In this document: positions 1-11,984 of the stretch, in pieces
Layout of the letters: each line of letters opens with the position of its first letter
How positions within the stretch are numbered: the first letter of the stretch is position 1
Assembly (NCBI RefSeq): GCF_030848805.1
Contig: NC_092364.1
Span: 6,820,001 to 6,884,000, forward strand
Origin: Temnothorax longispinosus
Taxonomy: Eukaryota; Arthropoda; Insecta; Hymenoptera; Formicidae
Direction of reading: 5' to 3'
DNA: 64,000 nt
The notes under the pieces: model-generated
Database searches by the model: none
Seen by the model: only the letters and a program-made list of their open reading frames with translations
Told to the model about the DNA's origin: nothing
Translations under genes and position numbers: made by a program

Positions 1-66
1 CTTCTCTATTTTGTAGCCAATCAGTATACGATCTGCTGCTGGCTTTTTACTGCCCATGAAATTTCA

Positions 67-416
67 CCTTAAGGTGATCTTAAAGCCGTGATCCTAGCCG
101 GTTTTTTTTCAGTTTTTTTCTTAGCACTAATCTTTTAATTGGCTTTATAGAAATGCAAAATTCTTGTCTAGAATTAAAGTACGCATCAAAATCTAGGTCA
201 TGGTGGTTGAATTTATATGTGGTGGTCGTCACGTATAACAAAAAATATTAATTTTTTTTCGTTTTCGATATAAATTCGACCACCATGACCTAGATTTTGA
301 TGCGTACTTTAATTCTAGACAAGAATTTTGCATTTCTATAAAGCCAATTAAAAGATTAGTGCTAAGAAAAAAACTGAAAAAAACCGGCTAGGATCACGGC
401 TTTAGGATCACCTTAA
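67..416. mobile_element. Hairpin MITE with TTAA-type ends
   Basis: The two halves are near-perfect reverse complements. The left arm starts CCTTAAGGTGATC and runs through a motif around CTAGGTCATGGTGG near 195-210. The right arm mirrors it from about 275 and ends GATCACCTTAA. Only some 50 bases separate the arms. There is no coding capacity, so it is a non-autonomous foldback element. A related copy of the right arm lies at 57600-57749. TTAA at the ends fits piggyBac or Kolobok target choice, but the family is inferred. Confidence 0.8.
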
Positions 417-697
417 GGGTGCATTCGGGGAGCACGCTATTAGCACAATTATCGTCCAAAACTGTTCGAGGAGACGCTTTGTGGCGCTGTGATATACGAT
501 GATGACGTCACTGTAAAGGCAGCGTGACGTCATCACTCGCGCTATTTTCGCTATTATTTTCGAGGTGAGGCACGAAATACTATTGGCGCTTAAGCTGCGT
601 TCGGGGAGCTTGCTATCGCTGTCGCGCTATTGGCTCTTCGAACGAAGTTCATAGCGTTTGCGTTTATAGCGTTAATAGCGTCTCCCCGAATGCACCC
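417..697. mobile_element. PIF/Harbinger-like MITE with TAA duplication
   Basis: Terminal inverted repeats GGGTGCATTCGGGGAG and CTCCCCGAATGCACCC are flanked by TAA on both sides (414-416 and 698-700). A three-base TWA duplication is typical of PIF/Harbinger. It sits at the junction between two TTAA-type hairpin elements. The interior has repeated GCTATT motifs and no open frame of note. Confidence 0.7.
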
Positions 698-1110
698 TAA
701 GGGGATGCTAAAGTGACTCAATTACCGACAATTACAGTCAAAGGTCTAATTTTGAAACGGCTTTATAGATCGCAAAATTCTTTTACAAGAGTAAAGTATA
801 GGTACTAATGAAGGGTGGGAATGTAAAATAATGAGTAATAATTGAAAAAAATTAAAAATGCTGTTACCTCATTTTCTAATATAAACAGTTGTATAAGTAA
901 TATGTACGAAATGAAATGTTCCCACCCTTCAGAAGACGTGCACAAACAATAACGTACCTTTGAAATTGAGATTGAAAGCCTGGAATAAAAATGAGACGTT
1001 CGAAGAAATTATAACCTATAACCATGTCTATCCTTGTCTATCATCATTGTCTATACAAGGACAGATATAGAATTTGGTCGGTAATACAAACGGCTTTAGG
1101 ATCCCCTTAA
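698..1110. mobile_element. TTAA-type inverted-repeat element
   Basis: It starts AAGGGGATGCTAAAG and ends CTTTAGGATCCCCTTAA, with an inner inverted pair GAAGGGTGGGAATG / CCCACCCTTC at about 810 and 922. Its left terminus was separated from its TTAA by the 281-bp MITE at 417-697. It is related to the element at 57220-57749 and lies just upstream of the first SNW1 coding exon. Confidence 0.65.
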
Positions 1111-1355
1111 AGGTGATTATTAATTTTTTGAATGATTGTAAGTTCGATTTATAACTGATTGATATGGAGCTTGGCTCTCTTCTTTATCGGCATGTGGAGG
1201 AGGAGTAACTGATGAAAGACGCAAGAGGGCGACTATTCCCCCGGATAATCCCCCAGATTTCTTGTTATAATGCGTGACTGTTCCTGTGGAACCGGAAATC
1301 CATTCGGGGCAGAAAGAAGAAGAAGAAGAAGAAGATACAAAAGTCGTGTTCGACG

Positions 1356-4300
1356 ATGTCTTTAACAAAGTAAGGGACTGTTACTTTTATATGTGTATTT
1401 GTATATTTGGTAAAACCGTTTCATTGCTGTTTATCATAATACTAAGTAATATAAAGGCGAGACGTTTTCTCTCTGAAATTGACTAGAAAACAGAAATCTT
1501 AACCTAAAGCCTGATCTACAATGTGTTCTTTGCTTCCTGTTTTTTGCTCTTAACTTCTTTGCGACTATCTCGTATTTCGCAATTCCGTCGCGTAACGCGA
1601 TGTTTTTTTTTTCTGTCGCCTAAGATAAAAATTGACGAACTTTAGAAGAGACAAGAAACCACGTTACGCGACGAAATTGCGAAATACCCCTGGTAACCAG
1701 TTTGGTAGTTCAGATGCGTCCCGAAGAAGTGCGCAAGAAAACAGTCCAAAATTGCGACAAAAGTGCATAATATCTGTGATTGAACAAGTACTTACTGTAC
1801 TATTGCAGTAGTCTGCTGTAAGAAGCTACTGTGAAATTTTATACTATTTGTTAAAAGTAAGCATGTAGCAGAAATGTGAAAACAATATGGAAGTATCTTT
1901 TGAGTACAGATTCAACCGGCAGAAACGTGAAAAGAACGTGCAAGCATCTGCCCGTGAGAAAAAGAGCAGTTGAGTGTGCTAGACGCTTGAAACATATTTG
2001 CAGCAAAATTTCACAAGTGTATGTCGCTTAAATTGTTGTTTTTGCCGTACAGATCCGACCGACAGAAACGTGAAAAGAACGTGCAAGCATCTGCCCGTCA
2101 GAAAAAGAACAGCCGAGCGCGCTAAACTCCCAGACAGCACAAAATATTTATAAAATATTTATAAAAAAGATTTAAATATTTTGAAAATATATACGTTGAA
2201 TATTTTGTAAATATTATAATGTCCGAAAAATAAAAGTATCTAAAAGATTATAATAAATATTATAAAATAAAGTGTAAATAATTATCATCAATATTATTAA
2301 AGTTGTTTTTAATTTATGTTATAAATATTTATAGAAATAATTACTGTAAGTTAAGTGGAGATTGTGAAACTGTTATAGCTTCGTGCTGTGAGATGTAGGC
2401 TATACGGTCCATTTTGGCGTTACGAATTTCGAAAAATGTTTGATTGATAAATCAGATGTACGGTATATTCTGCCAAAATAACAAAGATAACGCTCTCAAT
2501 AACGATAAATAAACAAAACAAGGCAAATAAGAGCTCGTTCGCGACGATGGACGGGCGACAGTAATAAAATATTACAAATTGAATAAAATATATATAATAA
2601 AATAAACGTTTCGGTCCTTGATTTGGACCCTCCTCAGTACATATAGCTGGTCGAGTGAAATGCAGTGGTCACAAGTAGTAAAAAATGCCGCGTAATACTT
2701 ATTGTATTACGCGGAGAGATAGTGTCGTATATATCTTATCAATTTGACTGTCAGGTAACTCTTGTGATCACTTTTTAAGGTATGACTATATATATTTGTT
2801 TAATTTATTTCTTTTTATGGAATTAAGGTAACAGTCACGTTGAGGATACGAGATCCACACTCTCATAATCGGAGAGCGGAATAACTGCATTTTTTACTAC
2901 TTGTGACCACTGCATTTCACTCGACCAGCTATATGTACTGAGGAGGGTCCAAATCAAGGACCGAAACGTTTACTTTATTATATATATTTTATTCAATTTG
3001 TAATATTTTATTACTGTCGCCCGTCCATCGTCGCGAACGAGCTCTCATTTGCCTTGTTTTGTTTATTTATGCCAAAATCATTTGTATTTCTGCTGCTCTA
3101 CTTCTTACGCAAGCATCTGCCGTAATTCTTGTTGAATTCTGCTGTATGTGCTAGTTTGCAACAATGCCGCTAAGCGGCACATAATAGTAAAACTAACTCG
3201 CAAGTAAATTTCAGTTGGGATCTAATATAAGCAGGCCTCCGGCGAAGCGCGAAGCAAAATCGTGACATTCGCGACAATCTTCGCCAGCAAGGCTTACCCA
3301 ACACCACTGCGGTGATATAAATATAAAAAATATTTTTGTAAATTATTTTAATTTTCCTAAAAAATATTTTTAAAATATTTTGTGCTGTATGGGTAGCAGT
3401 AGGCGCTGTTACAAATCTGGCGCGATTATGTTGCACTGCGATTTGCGCAAGCATCTGCCGCATTTCTTGCACTATTCTGCTATATGTAAATGCATACACA
3501 TATCTTCCACAATTCTGTTGCACTACGACGAGAGCAAGTTTCTGCCAACAGAAAAATAGTCAAAGTTGGAAATAAAAAACGCATGATCTGCCTGAAAGTT
3601 AGTGCACGACTTTTCGTGCAGTTTTACAGCAGAATTGCAAAGAAATGGTTACCAGGGACGAGATAGTCGCAAAAAGGTTAAAAGCAGAAAACAGAAAGCA
3701 AAGAGCACATTGTAGATCAGCCTTAAGAATCAGTGTCTAACAAGTAATTATCTGGTTGTAATAGTAGTTTTTTTCCATTTTTCTCTGCAATTAGCTTGTT
3801 ACTTGCCCCCACCCAAGTGGTGTGGGACAGGGAGGATGAGGCACGCGAACAAAAACTGCGCCAGAGGCCCGTGTCAGCGTTAGTCAAAGCTGTCGTCACC
3901 GCACCACCTTATGGACAGCGACGAGGATGGGTGCCACGCACTCCAGAAGTGAGTAATTGCTAAAGACTTGCACAAACAATCATTCTTTGTCAGCATAATT
4001 CAATTACTTTTGTGTTTTATGAAATTACGAATGATTACGGTTGGAATATATGTATGTATGTACATACAATAGTACTTGGAAATGTATGTTGCATAGGACT
4101 TTGGAGATGGAGGAGCCTTCCCCGAAATTCACGTTGCACAGTATACACTTGGAATGGAAATGAAGGGCAAGGAATCGACAAGCAATGCCCTGGCGATACA
4201 ACTCGACGATCAAGGAAAAGTAAAATATGATCTTATAGCAAGACAAGGTCATGGCAAAGATAAAGTAAGTTTCGATTTTGCTGCAAAATATATTCTCGGA

Positions 4301-6051
4301 CTAGCATTTTATTCTATATTAATTTTTTTTATAGATTGTCTATAGCAAGTCGAGCGATTTGCTACCATCAGAAATTACAAACGAGGAAGATCCTACCTTG
4401 CAACGACCTGTCGATGACAAAATTGAAGATGAGACGAAAAAAGCGTTAAAAAAAGAAACGAGATCGAAGATTGCGGCGGCCATGCCTGTGAGATGTGCGG
4501 AGAAACAAGCTCCGGCTCAATATATACGTTATACGCCGTCGCAGCAAAGGCAATCATTCAATTCAGGCGCAAAGCAGAGGGTTATCAGAATGGTGCAGGC
4601 ACAGGTAGATCCTCTGGAACCACCGAAATTCAAGTATGTAGAGCAAAAATAAGACGATCGTGAGAAATCGTACGAAGAACAGATACAATTACCGGATGTA
4701 TTAATATAAAGATTTGCGATTGCAGGATTAATAAAAAGATTCCGCGAAAACCTCCGTCTCCTCCAGCGCCTGTCATGCATTCTCCCACGAGAAAAGTGAC
4801 GGTAAAGGAACAAAAAGAATGTAAAATTTCACCGTGTATAAGTAATTGGAAAAACGCAAAGGTATTTGCAAATATTTACTTTGTGCTGAACATCACGTAT
4901 ATTTCGCTACCATAAGAGAGACAACAATGAAATATAATTAGATGTATTCGATTCTACCTAGGATTAAACAAAGCAATGTTATATTTCAGGGTTATACAAT
5001 CCCGTTAGACAAGCGTCTTACTGCGGACGGTTGGGGCTTGCAACAAGTTCACATCAACGAGAACTTTGCCAATCTAATAGGAGCTCTTTACATCGTTGAA
5101 AGAGAAATCCGTCAAGCTGTCGAAATGCGCGCGCAGTTAGAGAAGAAATTGGCTCAGAAGGAGAAAGAGAAGAAGGAGGATAATTTGAGGCAACTCGCGC
5201 AAAAGACCCGAGAAGAGCGCGCCGACTTGAAATCTGCCGCGACGCTAGGTTTGTATAATTGTTAATTGTTTACATACAAAATAAACAGCAGATAAAAAGA
5301 ATATTTCTGAAAATTAAGACAAATATTCAAGTGATAAATAAATGCTTTCTCTCTTTCAACAGATAAGGCTGAAGAATCACGCGAGAGAGACCAACTCAGA
5401 CAAGAGCGGCACAAGGATCGCGCTCGCAAACGTAACTTGGCTCGCGCCGCGCCTGACAAACGGTCTCGTTTGCAACGCGAACGCGAACGCGACATCAGCG
5501 AGCAAATCGTCCTCGGCTTACCCGCAAAAAGCATTCCTAGTTCGGGAGAGGCGCAGTTCGATCAGCGTCTCTTTAATACCAACAAAGGGATGAACAGCGG
5601 TTTCGGACACGATGACGAGTATAACGTCTATGACAAGCCGTGGAAAGATGGCAATTCTATCGCTTCGCACATTTATCATCCCAGCAAGAATATCGATAAA
5701 GACACGTACGGAGACGATTTGGAGAAACTAGTTAAGACAAATAGGTGAGAATCTTTCTATTTTTGTTCACGGTAATATAAATGATTATGAGTGGTTGTCT
5801 ATAAATTTAAAGTTGCTATTGTTGCTTATTTTTTATTGCAGATTCGTTCCTGACAAGAATTTAGCGGAGTCGATAGATCAGTCGCTCTATCGGGACCGGT
5901 ACAATTTGAGAAAGACGAAGAGGATCCTTTCGGTTTGGATCAGTTCTTGAAACAGGCCAAGCATGCCAGTAGCTCGACCACGACAACAACAAAGCGCAAA
6001 GATGAACGCGAACAGCGTAGAGACGATCGTGATAAACGTAGGAAGCATTAA
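1356..6051 (+). CDS. SNW1: SNW domain protein (SKIP / Bx42), spliced, frameshift in last exon
   Basis: SNW1/SKIP is a spliceosome and transcription co-regulator in the nucleus. I assemble eight coding exons with GT-AG introns in matching phase: 1356-1369, 3795-3948, 4097-4264, 4335-4633, 4726-4861, 4990-5248, 5363-5744, 5842-6051. Landmarks are APPYGQRRGW near the N terminus, the SNW-domain stretch PAQYIRYTPSQQ, INKKIP plus PSPPAPVMHSP, a basic coiled region, and a C-terminal EEDPFGLDQFLKQAK followed by a Lys/Arg tail. The start ATG gives M-S-L-T, as the family expects. The last exon reads in the wrong frame after R-F-V-P-D-K: one G appears missing at about 5857, giving a stop at 5948-5950. 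The conserved reading resumes one frame over and ends at TAA 6049-6051. Several normally invariant positions also differ (E-C-K-I-S-P for the usual E-W-K-I-P-P, and D-G-W-G for D-G-R-G). It could be a diverged duplicate or carry an assembly error. Confidence 0.88.
1917..2112 (+). repeat. Direct repeat inside the intron 1 element
   Basis: About 55 bases containing GAAACGTGAAAAGAACGTGC and GCAAGCATCTGCCCGT occur at 1917-1973 and again at 2057-2112, a period of about 140. A shorter GCAAGCATCTGCC motif recurs at 3111 and 3447. Confidence 0.7.
2505..3068. mobile_element. Nested inverted-arm element with hammerhead-like motif
   Basis: About 180 bases at 2505-2690 are repeated inverted at 2889-3068, around a 200-base spacer. 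Each arm carries CTGAGGAGGGTCC, a short loop, then GGACCGAAACGT (2938-2970 on the + strand). This resembles the stem II core of the hammerhead ribozymes known from Penelope-like terminal repeats. It probably derives from a non-autonomous Penelope-type element; no protein is encoded. Confidence 0.6.
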
Positions 6052-6088
6052 GTATGTTTAATGCTTTCATATATCACGCGAGACATTC

Positions 6089-6413
6089 TTAAGGCTCCTG
6101 GGCTCTTTTCCAACATCTCATGAGATGTGACGTCAGAAGCGAGAAATGTTGAGAATTGACACGTTGAGAATTCTTGCGTAGTATTTCCAAATAAAAAGAT
6201 ATTTGCGTTTCACGGCTGTTTATTAACTGTCAAGGGAAAGGGTAGACTTAACCTCAACTCGGAGTATTTTCGAAGTGTGCTGAAGTGATCTGTAGTGTTA
6301 TTTTAAGCAAATATCTTTTTATTTGGAAATACTACGCAAGAATTTTCAACGTGTAATTTCTCGCTTTTTTCTCACATTCCAACATGGCTGCGACGAGTAC
6401 CCAGAAGCCTTAA
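6089..6413. mobile_element. TTAA MITE downstream of SNW1
   Basis: It begins TTAAGGCTCCTGGGCTC and ends CCCAGAAGCCTTAA, with inner arms matching through GGAAATACTACGCAAGAATT and its complement (6180 and 6325). It starts 38 bases after the SNW1 stop codon, so it may supply 3' UTR sequence. Related copies lie at 32465-32625 and, partly, 21195-21350. Confidence 0.75.
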
Positions 6414-7390
6414 AAGTTTATTCCATTGTTATGGCACGAATCTTACTCCCTGGGCACGATTAAAAAAACCATTGGAAAAAACATAGAATATGTAACACAA
6501 CTTATTTTTATTTACATACATATACATAGATATATAAATAAAAAGACATTACTTTTTAAATATAATTAATTATTAATCATTGTGAAGATGTATTGCACAC
6601 TTCTGCTTTGGAATGTTAGGAAACATAGCAAGCAACCCTATGTTTTGTCATTATATTAAATTCTTGGGTCGCATCTTGAGTATTCTTATTTTTTTTTAAT
6701 TTGTATAAATTTAGAAAAAAATTTTATACAGCACACGAACCACAATTAATAAAACTTGCTGATATTGCTATGCCGTTGTACACTTCTTTTTAATAAAGCA
6801 AAATTTCCATAAAGACTATGGTAGCGTAATGTGTATGAAAAATTTATCTTCTACCCACAATTTTCCGTTCTATTTTTATAACTTGCTTCACGGAAAAGCA
6901 AACACGTTTTACATTTTAATAAGAAAGCTTCAACGAATTTAATACCAAAGAATACTGTAAGAGGGACTTTACAGGTCGCTTTATGAGTGGAAATTATTGC
7001 TTAATTTTTGAGGGAAAATTCACAACCCAAAATTTTGTACATGCACCAATGCCGATTTTTGGCATTACTGTAAAACACTGCCGACATTTTCGTACACTGC
7101 CGACAATGCTTAGTCAATACCTACAATGCCGTCAATCCTATATATAAATAATATAAACTTAAGGCAATGCCATGCAATTATGAACACTGCCGCGTACTGC
7201 CCATTATTATACGCCAATGCCACCTCTATCAAGTTAAACCCCCCACTATTCCAAAAAAATCCGCACCTATTAAAAAATTTAGTGCTATTTATGTGCTAAT
7301 TGTTGCTTCTAGTCCGGATTTTGTTGCTCAAGCCGTTTAGCAGGAAACGGCGATCGAAATGGGGGGGGCAGCTTGTCGTCATAATAAAAA
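6414..7390. other. AT-rich intergenic sequence, no gene seen
   Basis: No open frame with protein character, RNA gene or clear transposon end was seen. There is a loosely repeated CAATGCCG / ACTGCCG motif at 7050-7210. Confidence 0.5.
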
Positions 7391-7395
7391 ACCTA

Positions 7396-8310
7396 TATAG
7401 AGTGCTCAAATCCAAAAAACAAATTGAACCAGAACCCAGAATTGAACAAACACCAGAATCTGTTGCTTTTTTGTTGCTCCAAGATAGCGTGAAAACATTT
7501 TTGAAATATAACGTTTTTTTTTAGAAAATACGTAGGGGAGACCGGGGCTAACTCGACACCGGGGCAAACTTGACACTAGGCTTTTTGCCAATTTAAATCT
7601 ATCGTAGAAACTTACTTTTCCTACTGTAAATGTGAGTTATAGTGTAATTTTTAACGCGACATAAGCGTTTTTGATAGTGAAAAGTAATTTTTCTGATCTC
7701 TCAAAAATGGTCTACTCTTTCATCGAGCTTTCGGGCAAAACTAAGCAACGTATGTACAGCAAAATTTTCTTAAGTAATTTTGTACCTGAAGGAACGCTCT
7801 TTAAATGTGTACCATTAAATTTGCTCGAAAATTTTAACTAATTGTTGAAAATTGCCTTTGAAAAAATTGTGTCGAGTTTACCCCGGTATTTTTCAATTTG
7901 AAAATTTGTCTTCGCGTCACTTTTTCTTTCCTGGAGGCAAAACTAAGCGACGTACAACAAAATTTCCTTAAGCAATTTTGTACTTGAAGGAACGCTCTTT
8001 AAATGTGTACCATTAAATTTGCTTGACAGCACTATATATTGACTGCATCTTAAACAACGTTATATTTCCAAAATATTTTTACGCTATCTTAAAGCAACAA
8101 AATAGTAACAAATTCTGGTATAAACGTTTATTCGATTTGAGCATTCTATATATATTTTTTCACATAGGGAGGGGTCAGTTTGACACAGATTCTAGCCCCA
8201 CCACATACTAAAAAAACACATATAGAGTGCTCAAATTCAAAAAAACAATACACCAAAATTTGTTGCTTTAAGATAGCTTAAACAAATTTTCGAAATATAA
8301 GGTTCTATAA
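7396..8310. repeat. Composite repeat with direct and inverted copies
   Basis: A roughly 92-base unit (GGCAAAACTAAGC to CCATTAAATTTGCT) is present at 7734-7828 and 7936-8025. Flanking it, a segment containing TAGAGTGCTCAAAT at 7396-7521 is repeated inverted at 8049-8157 and directly from 8208. GGGGAGACCGGGGCTAAC near 7542 and GGGGTCAGTTTGACAC near 8170 look like element ends. The family is unknown. Confidence 0.6.
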
Positions 8311-8599
8311 ACAATGCCACTAATAAATACTGCATCTTCGACCGTTATCTACGACTTCGATGGCTAAAAACTAAGTAAAAGAACTTGTTGCTTAGCTCTT
8401 TTTTGTCTTAAAATATTCTATGGACCGTGCCCTATCAGAATATGCAACTTACGATTTTGTTGCTCGCCCCTAACTGCAAATAAATTATTTATCTCCGCGT
8501 CGACCGTTATCTATAGCAGATCATTTTTTCGATCGATTGTTTTTGGGGTAAAATCATCAGAACTATTACTAAAAAGTATCAGGAACTATAGAACTTGAC

Positions 8600-9300
8600 T
8601 GCATGCGACAAGAACTGCCTTTTATTTTTGATCTGCCGGAAAATGATATGCCAACTTCACAGACACATTCCAACAGGGCTCGTGTCCTTTCTGCGATAAT
8701 CGTTGCCTCTCGAATGCGCCGCATACACGATAAACAGATATGTTGGTGGTTTCACACCGAGACACAGATCTCGATCACTCCACGACTCGATTATAATGTT
8801 TGCTGCTAAAAGAATGACGCAATTAAATACGTTATTTGAAACTGAATACACCGAGTGTGCATTGATAGACGGCCGGAAGACGAATGTGGACGAATGCTCG
8901 CTCGCCCGGGCTGCGCGCCCCTCCCAACATGCTCACGCACGCGCACGAACGCCCTACGCCGGGCCGCCTGGGACGCAACGCGGTCGGCGCCTATTGCGCG
9001 CATTCACACCGACCTACGCAAACGCGCGGCCTGACTTACCGCAACGCAAATGCCACAGATGGCCGCTTCTACACAATTTCTCTCTTTCTCTTTCTTTTTC
9101 TTTCAACTTCAAACATCTTGTAATGTTGACGCACGCAAATAACAAAAAACTCACAGTACCTGAAAATGCCGCTCAAAGAGGGTCGGTATTTGCGTCACGC
9201 GGTCCAGCATCATTTCCATCTGCAATCGATGACGTTTGGTTTGTTCCCGTGCCTTCCGTCGCGACGAAGGGACGTCCGCATATTCCTTTTATTCTATTTT
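8600..9300. other. GC-rich island, possible promoter or first-exon region
   Basis: This is a sharp CpG-rich block in AT-rich flanks. A 600-base open frame exists on + but has no domain or codon character that I trust. On the minus strand, 9168-9227 reads as a short open exon (M-E-M-M-L-D-R-V) between an AG acceptor and a CAG|GTACTG donor. A second GTAAGT donor lies near 9038. This could be the 5' end of a minus-strand gene, but nothing downstream confirms it. Confidence 0.25.
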
Positions 9301-10240
9301 AAAAGTTATAACAAAAAGTTGTTATAGATTTAAAAAATAATTTATTGCAAGACATATTTGGAAATTTAACCCCAGAACGGTACACTTCTAAAAGTAACGT
9401 AGATGGTACACATGAGTTAAGCTAACCCGCTGTTTTTTTTTTTTTATAACTTTTTATCAACTGCACATTTTAGAGCAAGTTTTTTTTTTAATATTACTAA
9501 ATTAATAGTTTAAAAATTTAGAAATTTGAATATCTATGTTAAAAAACAAAAAAACTTTTACACAAAAACTATTTACAAAATTACAGAAAAAAAAATTTCT
9601 AATTTAGTAAAATTGTGGTTTTTGTTTATATAATCATATTCCTTTTTCTAAAACAAGTTGTGACCTAATTCTACTGGGATTGTAAAGATTTATAGTTGTA
9701 TTTTAAGGGAATTAATATTTTCAATTACTTCCAAAAGTAATTATTTTTAATGGTGAATGAAGGTAATTTTAGGCTCTTGTTAGTAACTTTTTATGGTAAT
9801 AAATAAAATAAATTATTTGCGTAATTTGACATTAAATATTAAATGTTTTAAGTAAAAAATTGATAAATAATAAATTTTTCTAATGATATTAGCATTCTAA
9901 TGGCAAATAGCAAGAATTGAAATTTACGTTATTGTACATTTTTAGGTAACTTTAATATTATAAAATCAATGAAAAAAATGTTTATTTGATTTTTTAATTC
10001 CATTTTATTCCTAAATTCTATTTAATTGATTTTACAAAAATTAGTATATATCACGAGTTTACTAACGTTAATGGTACACTGATGGATTAGTGTACCCCGG
10101 AGACTAAAACTTTCGATGCTTTTTATACTTGGCAGTTTTCAATGCTGGTTCGATTATGGGTGCTTAGTAGGGAGTTCTCCAAAGTATTCCCCCCCGCCTG
10201 ATTCGGACTCCCTTTCCATACAATATAGAAGTGGCGCGAC
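9301..10240. other. AT-rich sequence, no gene seen
   Basis: Long A/T runs without coding signal on either strand. I recognise no transposon ends. Confidence 0.5.
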
Positions 10241-10274
10241 TTTTAAAATCAAAATTGCTATGGGTTACGCTTAG

Positions 10275-10325
10275 TGATGCCGCGAGACGAGACAAGACGA
10301 GACGAGACGAGATGAGATGAGATTT
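10275..10325 (+). repeat. GAGAC/GAGAT microsatellite
   Basis: An imperfect run of GAGAC passes into GAGAT after GATGCCGCGAGAC. A second tract with the same leader (AATGCCGCAAGACGAGAC) occurs at 12408-12455, so it travels with a dispersed repeat. Confidence 0.7.
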
Positions 10326-10384
10326 AAACAAGACAAAACTTTGTCAAACTTTTCGAGACATACTATACTACAAGAGCTGCAATA

Positions 10385-10850
10385 TATTCACCAGCTAGTA
10401 CTAAAATCTATAGTTTACATCACGCGCACATGTAGACAATAGCGTCAGTATTAGCAATGTGAATGGAAGGAAAATAAATTTAGATTGTATAATCTTTATG
10501 CTATAATTACAAATATCTGATATTATAATGCATTTTAGCATATACTATAAAAGCAAGGATTATATTTATTAATCTCCATATTTTTGGTCTTCTTTCAGAA
10601 AAAAAAATGACATTCAATTATCAACCTTTATTATATTATGAGAGCTGTAGTCGACATCCTTATATCGGCAGACTATCCGTAGGAGAAGAGGATAGAGTTG
10701 ACTTTATCTATCAATTTGTGAAGAAAAGAATTGTTGCATCAGAGAGCCACCCTATAATCTTAGTATATTTTATACTGCCCCTGATATTATATGTTATTTT
10801 ATACATTCTTACCTATCCTGTACTGCATGTAAGTTTACAAAAAAAGTGAA
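10385..10850 (+). pseudogene. Stray duplicate of FBXL4-like upstream region and first coding exon
   Basis: Upstream sequence, acceptor (TCTTTCAG) and coding start match 14055-14505. The frame from ATG 10607 shares S-V-G-E and R-V-D-F-I-Y-Q-F-V-K-K-R with the intact exon, then slips out of frame after the Lys/Arg stretch. The bases still align, so an indel broke it. No other FBXL4-like exons follow before 14 kb. It is best read as a partial tandem duplicate about 3.7 kb upstream of the main copy. Confidence 0.7.
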
Positions 10851-11576
10851 AATATTTACTACAATTATGTCATTTCTTCCAAACAAATACCAAAAAATTA
10901 CATATGAGTTGAGTGCATTTAAAACATATTTTTTATTACATCATTTATTTTTGTGAACAGATTGAAACTACAAGAGATTATTCAATGTTATCTAAAACTT
11001 TTAATGAGTTCAGCATCGACTCGTTATTATAGTTTAGCAAAATTAGCAATTCGTCATCTTACTCCCACTTCGTCATCTTATCCCCTTTTTCCCCTAAAAC
11101 GCACGTAGCTCGCAGATATTTTTGGTTATTATTGTGCATTATATTTCGATGTGCTCGGAAAGGTAAATCAGCTTCGAACTTTGCTTTTCAATTTTGTTTC
11201 CATCATACTTGTTTTATAAAGAGTTTAAGATTCTTTAAAAGTTCTTTTTTTTACAATAAAACAATTATTTCATATTACAGGTGCTTTTAAAAGTTTTCTT
11301 TATGTTTGTAACATAAATGAATTATTTTACATTACAGTTACTAATGACTCATACCCCAAAGAAAGAAATTAGCCTAATTGTTATAACGAAATAATTATGA
11401 ATTTTGACATAGAATTTATGTTCAATTTTTTCCGGATTTCATCCAACATTTTTTCTTTATTGCAAATATACGTTTTGATCGCCTTTTCACGCATTTCTTC
11501 CCATTCGTACAAATGTTGAAATATAAGACACGCATACTTTTATCATTGGAATCTTACTTTATGTTTCAATTTTCTG
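10851..11576. other. Intergenic, no gene seen
   Basis: AT-rich with scattered stops in all frames. A triplet-like CGTCATCTTACTCCC / CGTCATCTTATCCCC repeat near 11050 is the only local structure. Confidence 0.45.
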
Positions 11577-11792
11577 CACGGAGAGAAAAATCTTACCTCT
11601 GTGGTATGAGCGCCTCCCATGCATAAAAAGCATGTATAGCGCTGCCTTGCATCAAACGCATGAATTTGTCCGTTTAATATCCTACTTCATGCCTGTGGTG
11701 GCATGAATTTATGTGTTTGATGCAAGGCAGCGCTACTGTTTTTTATGCATAAGAGGCGCTCATACCACAGTGGTAAGATTTTTCTCTCCGTG
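11577..11792. mobile_element. Hairpin MITE, CACGGAGAG ends
   Basis: Terminal repeats CACGGAGAGAAAAATCTTAC and its complement ending CTCTCCGTG enclose long mirrored arms, including GCGCTGCCTTGCATCAAAC at about 11638 and its complement at about 11716. It is 216 bases, non-coding, with a clear foldback. Confidence 0.85.
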
Positions 11793-11874
11793 TGCCACAT
11801 GGTTAGAGAGGACACGTTTTATGTCCATTACAAAAAACCTAAAGGCTACTTACATAATATGAAGGTACAGACAA

Positions 11875-11984
11875 TACCCAGGTAGCAATTAATGTCTAAA
11901 AGACATCATAAAGACATCTTTAAGATTTCTGGCATCTTAAAGACATCTTTATGATGTCTTTTAGACATTAATGCTACCTGGGTA
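11875..11984. mobile_element. 110-bp hairpin MITE, TACCCAGGTAGC ends
   Basis: Near-perfect palindrome with ends TACCCAGGTAGC and GCTACCTGGGTA. The arms carry AATGTCTAAAAGACATCA and its complement around a short loop. CCAGGTAGC also occurs at 56582, suggesting a dispersed family. Confidence 0.85.

Larger units (their letters stand above)
1499..3726. mobile_element. 2.2-kb TTAA-flanked element in SNW1 intron 1
   Basis: Outer inverted repeats start near CTGATCTACAATGTG (1511) and end CACATTGTAGATCAG (3706-3720), with TTAA at 1499-1502 and 3723-3726. The arms extend through a tract with GCGACTATCTCG (near 1560) and its complement (near 3660). An inner inverted pair centred on TCGCGTAACGCG lies at 1577-1690. 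There is no transposase frame. It fills most of intron 1 and holds a nested inverted-repeat insertion at 2505-3068. Its ends (TTAAGGCT) resemble those of the elements at 6089 and 32465. Confidence 0.7.

Noticed and set aside
1120..1368. Minus-strand 82-codon frame with a Ser run, opposite SNW1 exon 1
   Set aside because: The Ser run is the complement of a GAAGAAGAA stretch in the likely 5' UTR; no family match or splice support.
8703..9302. 199-codon + frame in the GC-rich island
   Set aside because: It spans low-complexity Arg/His/Ser sequence with no domain; low stop density at high GC explains it.
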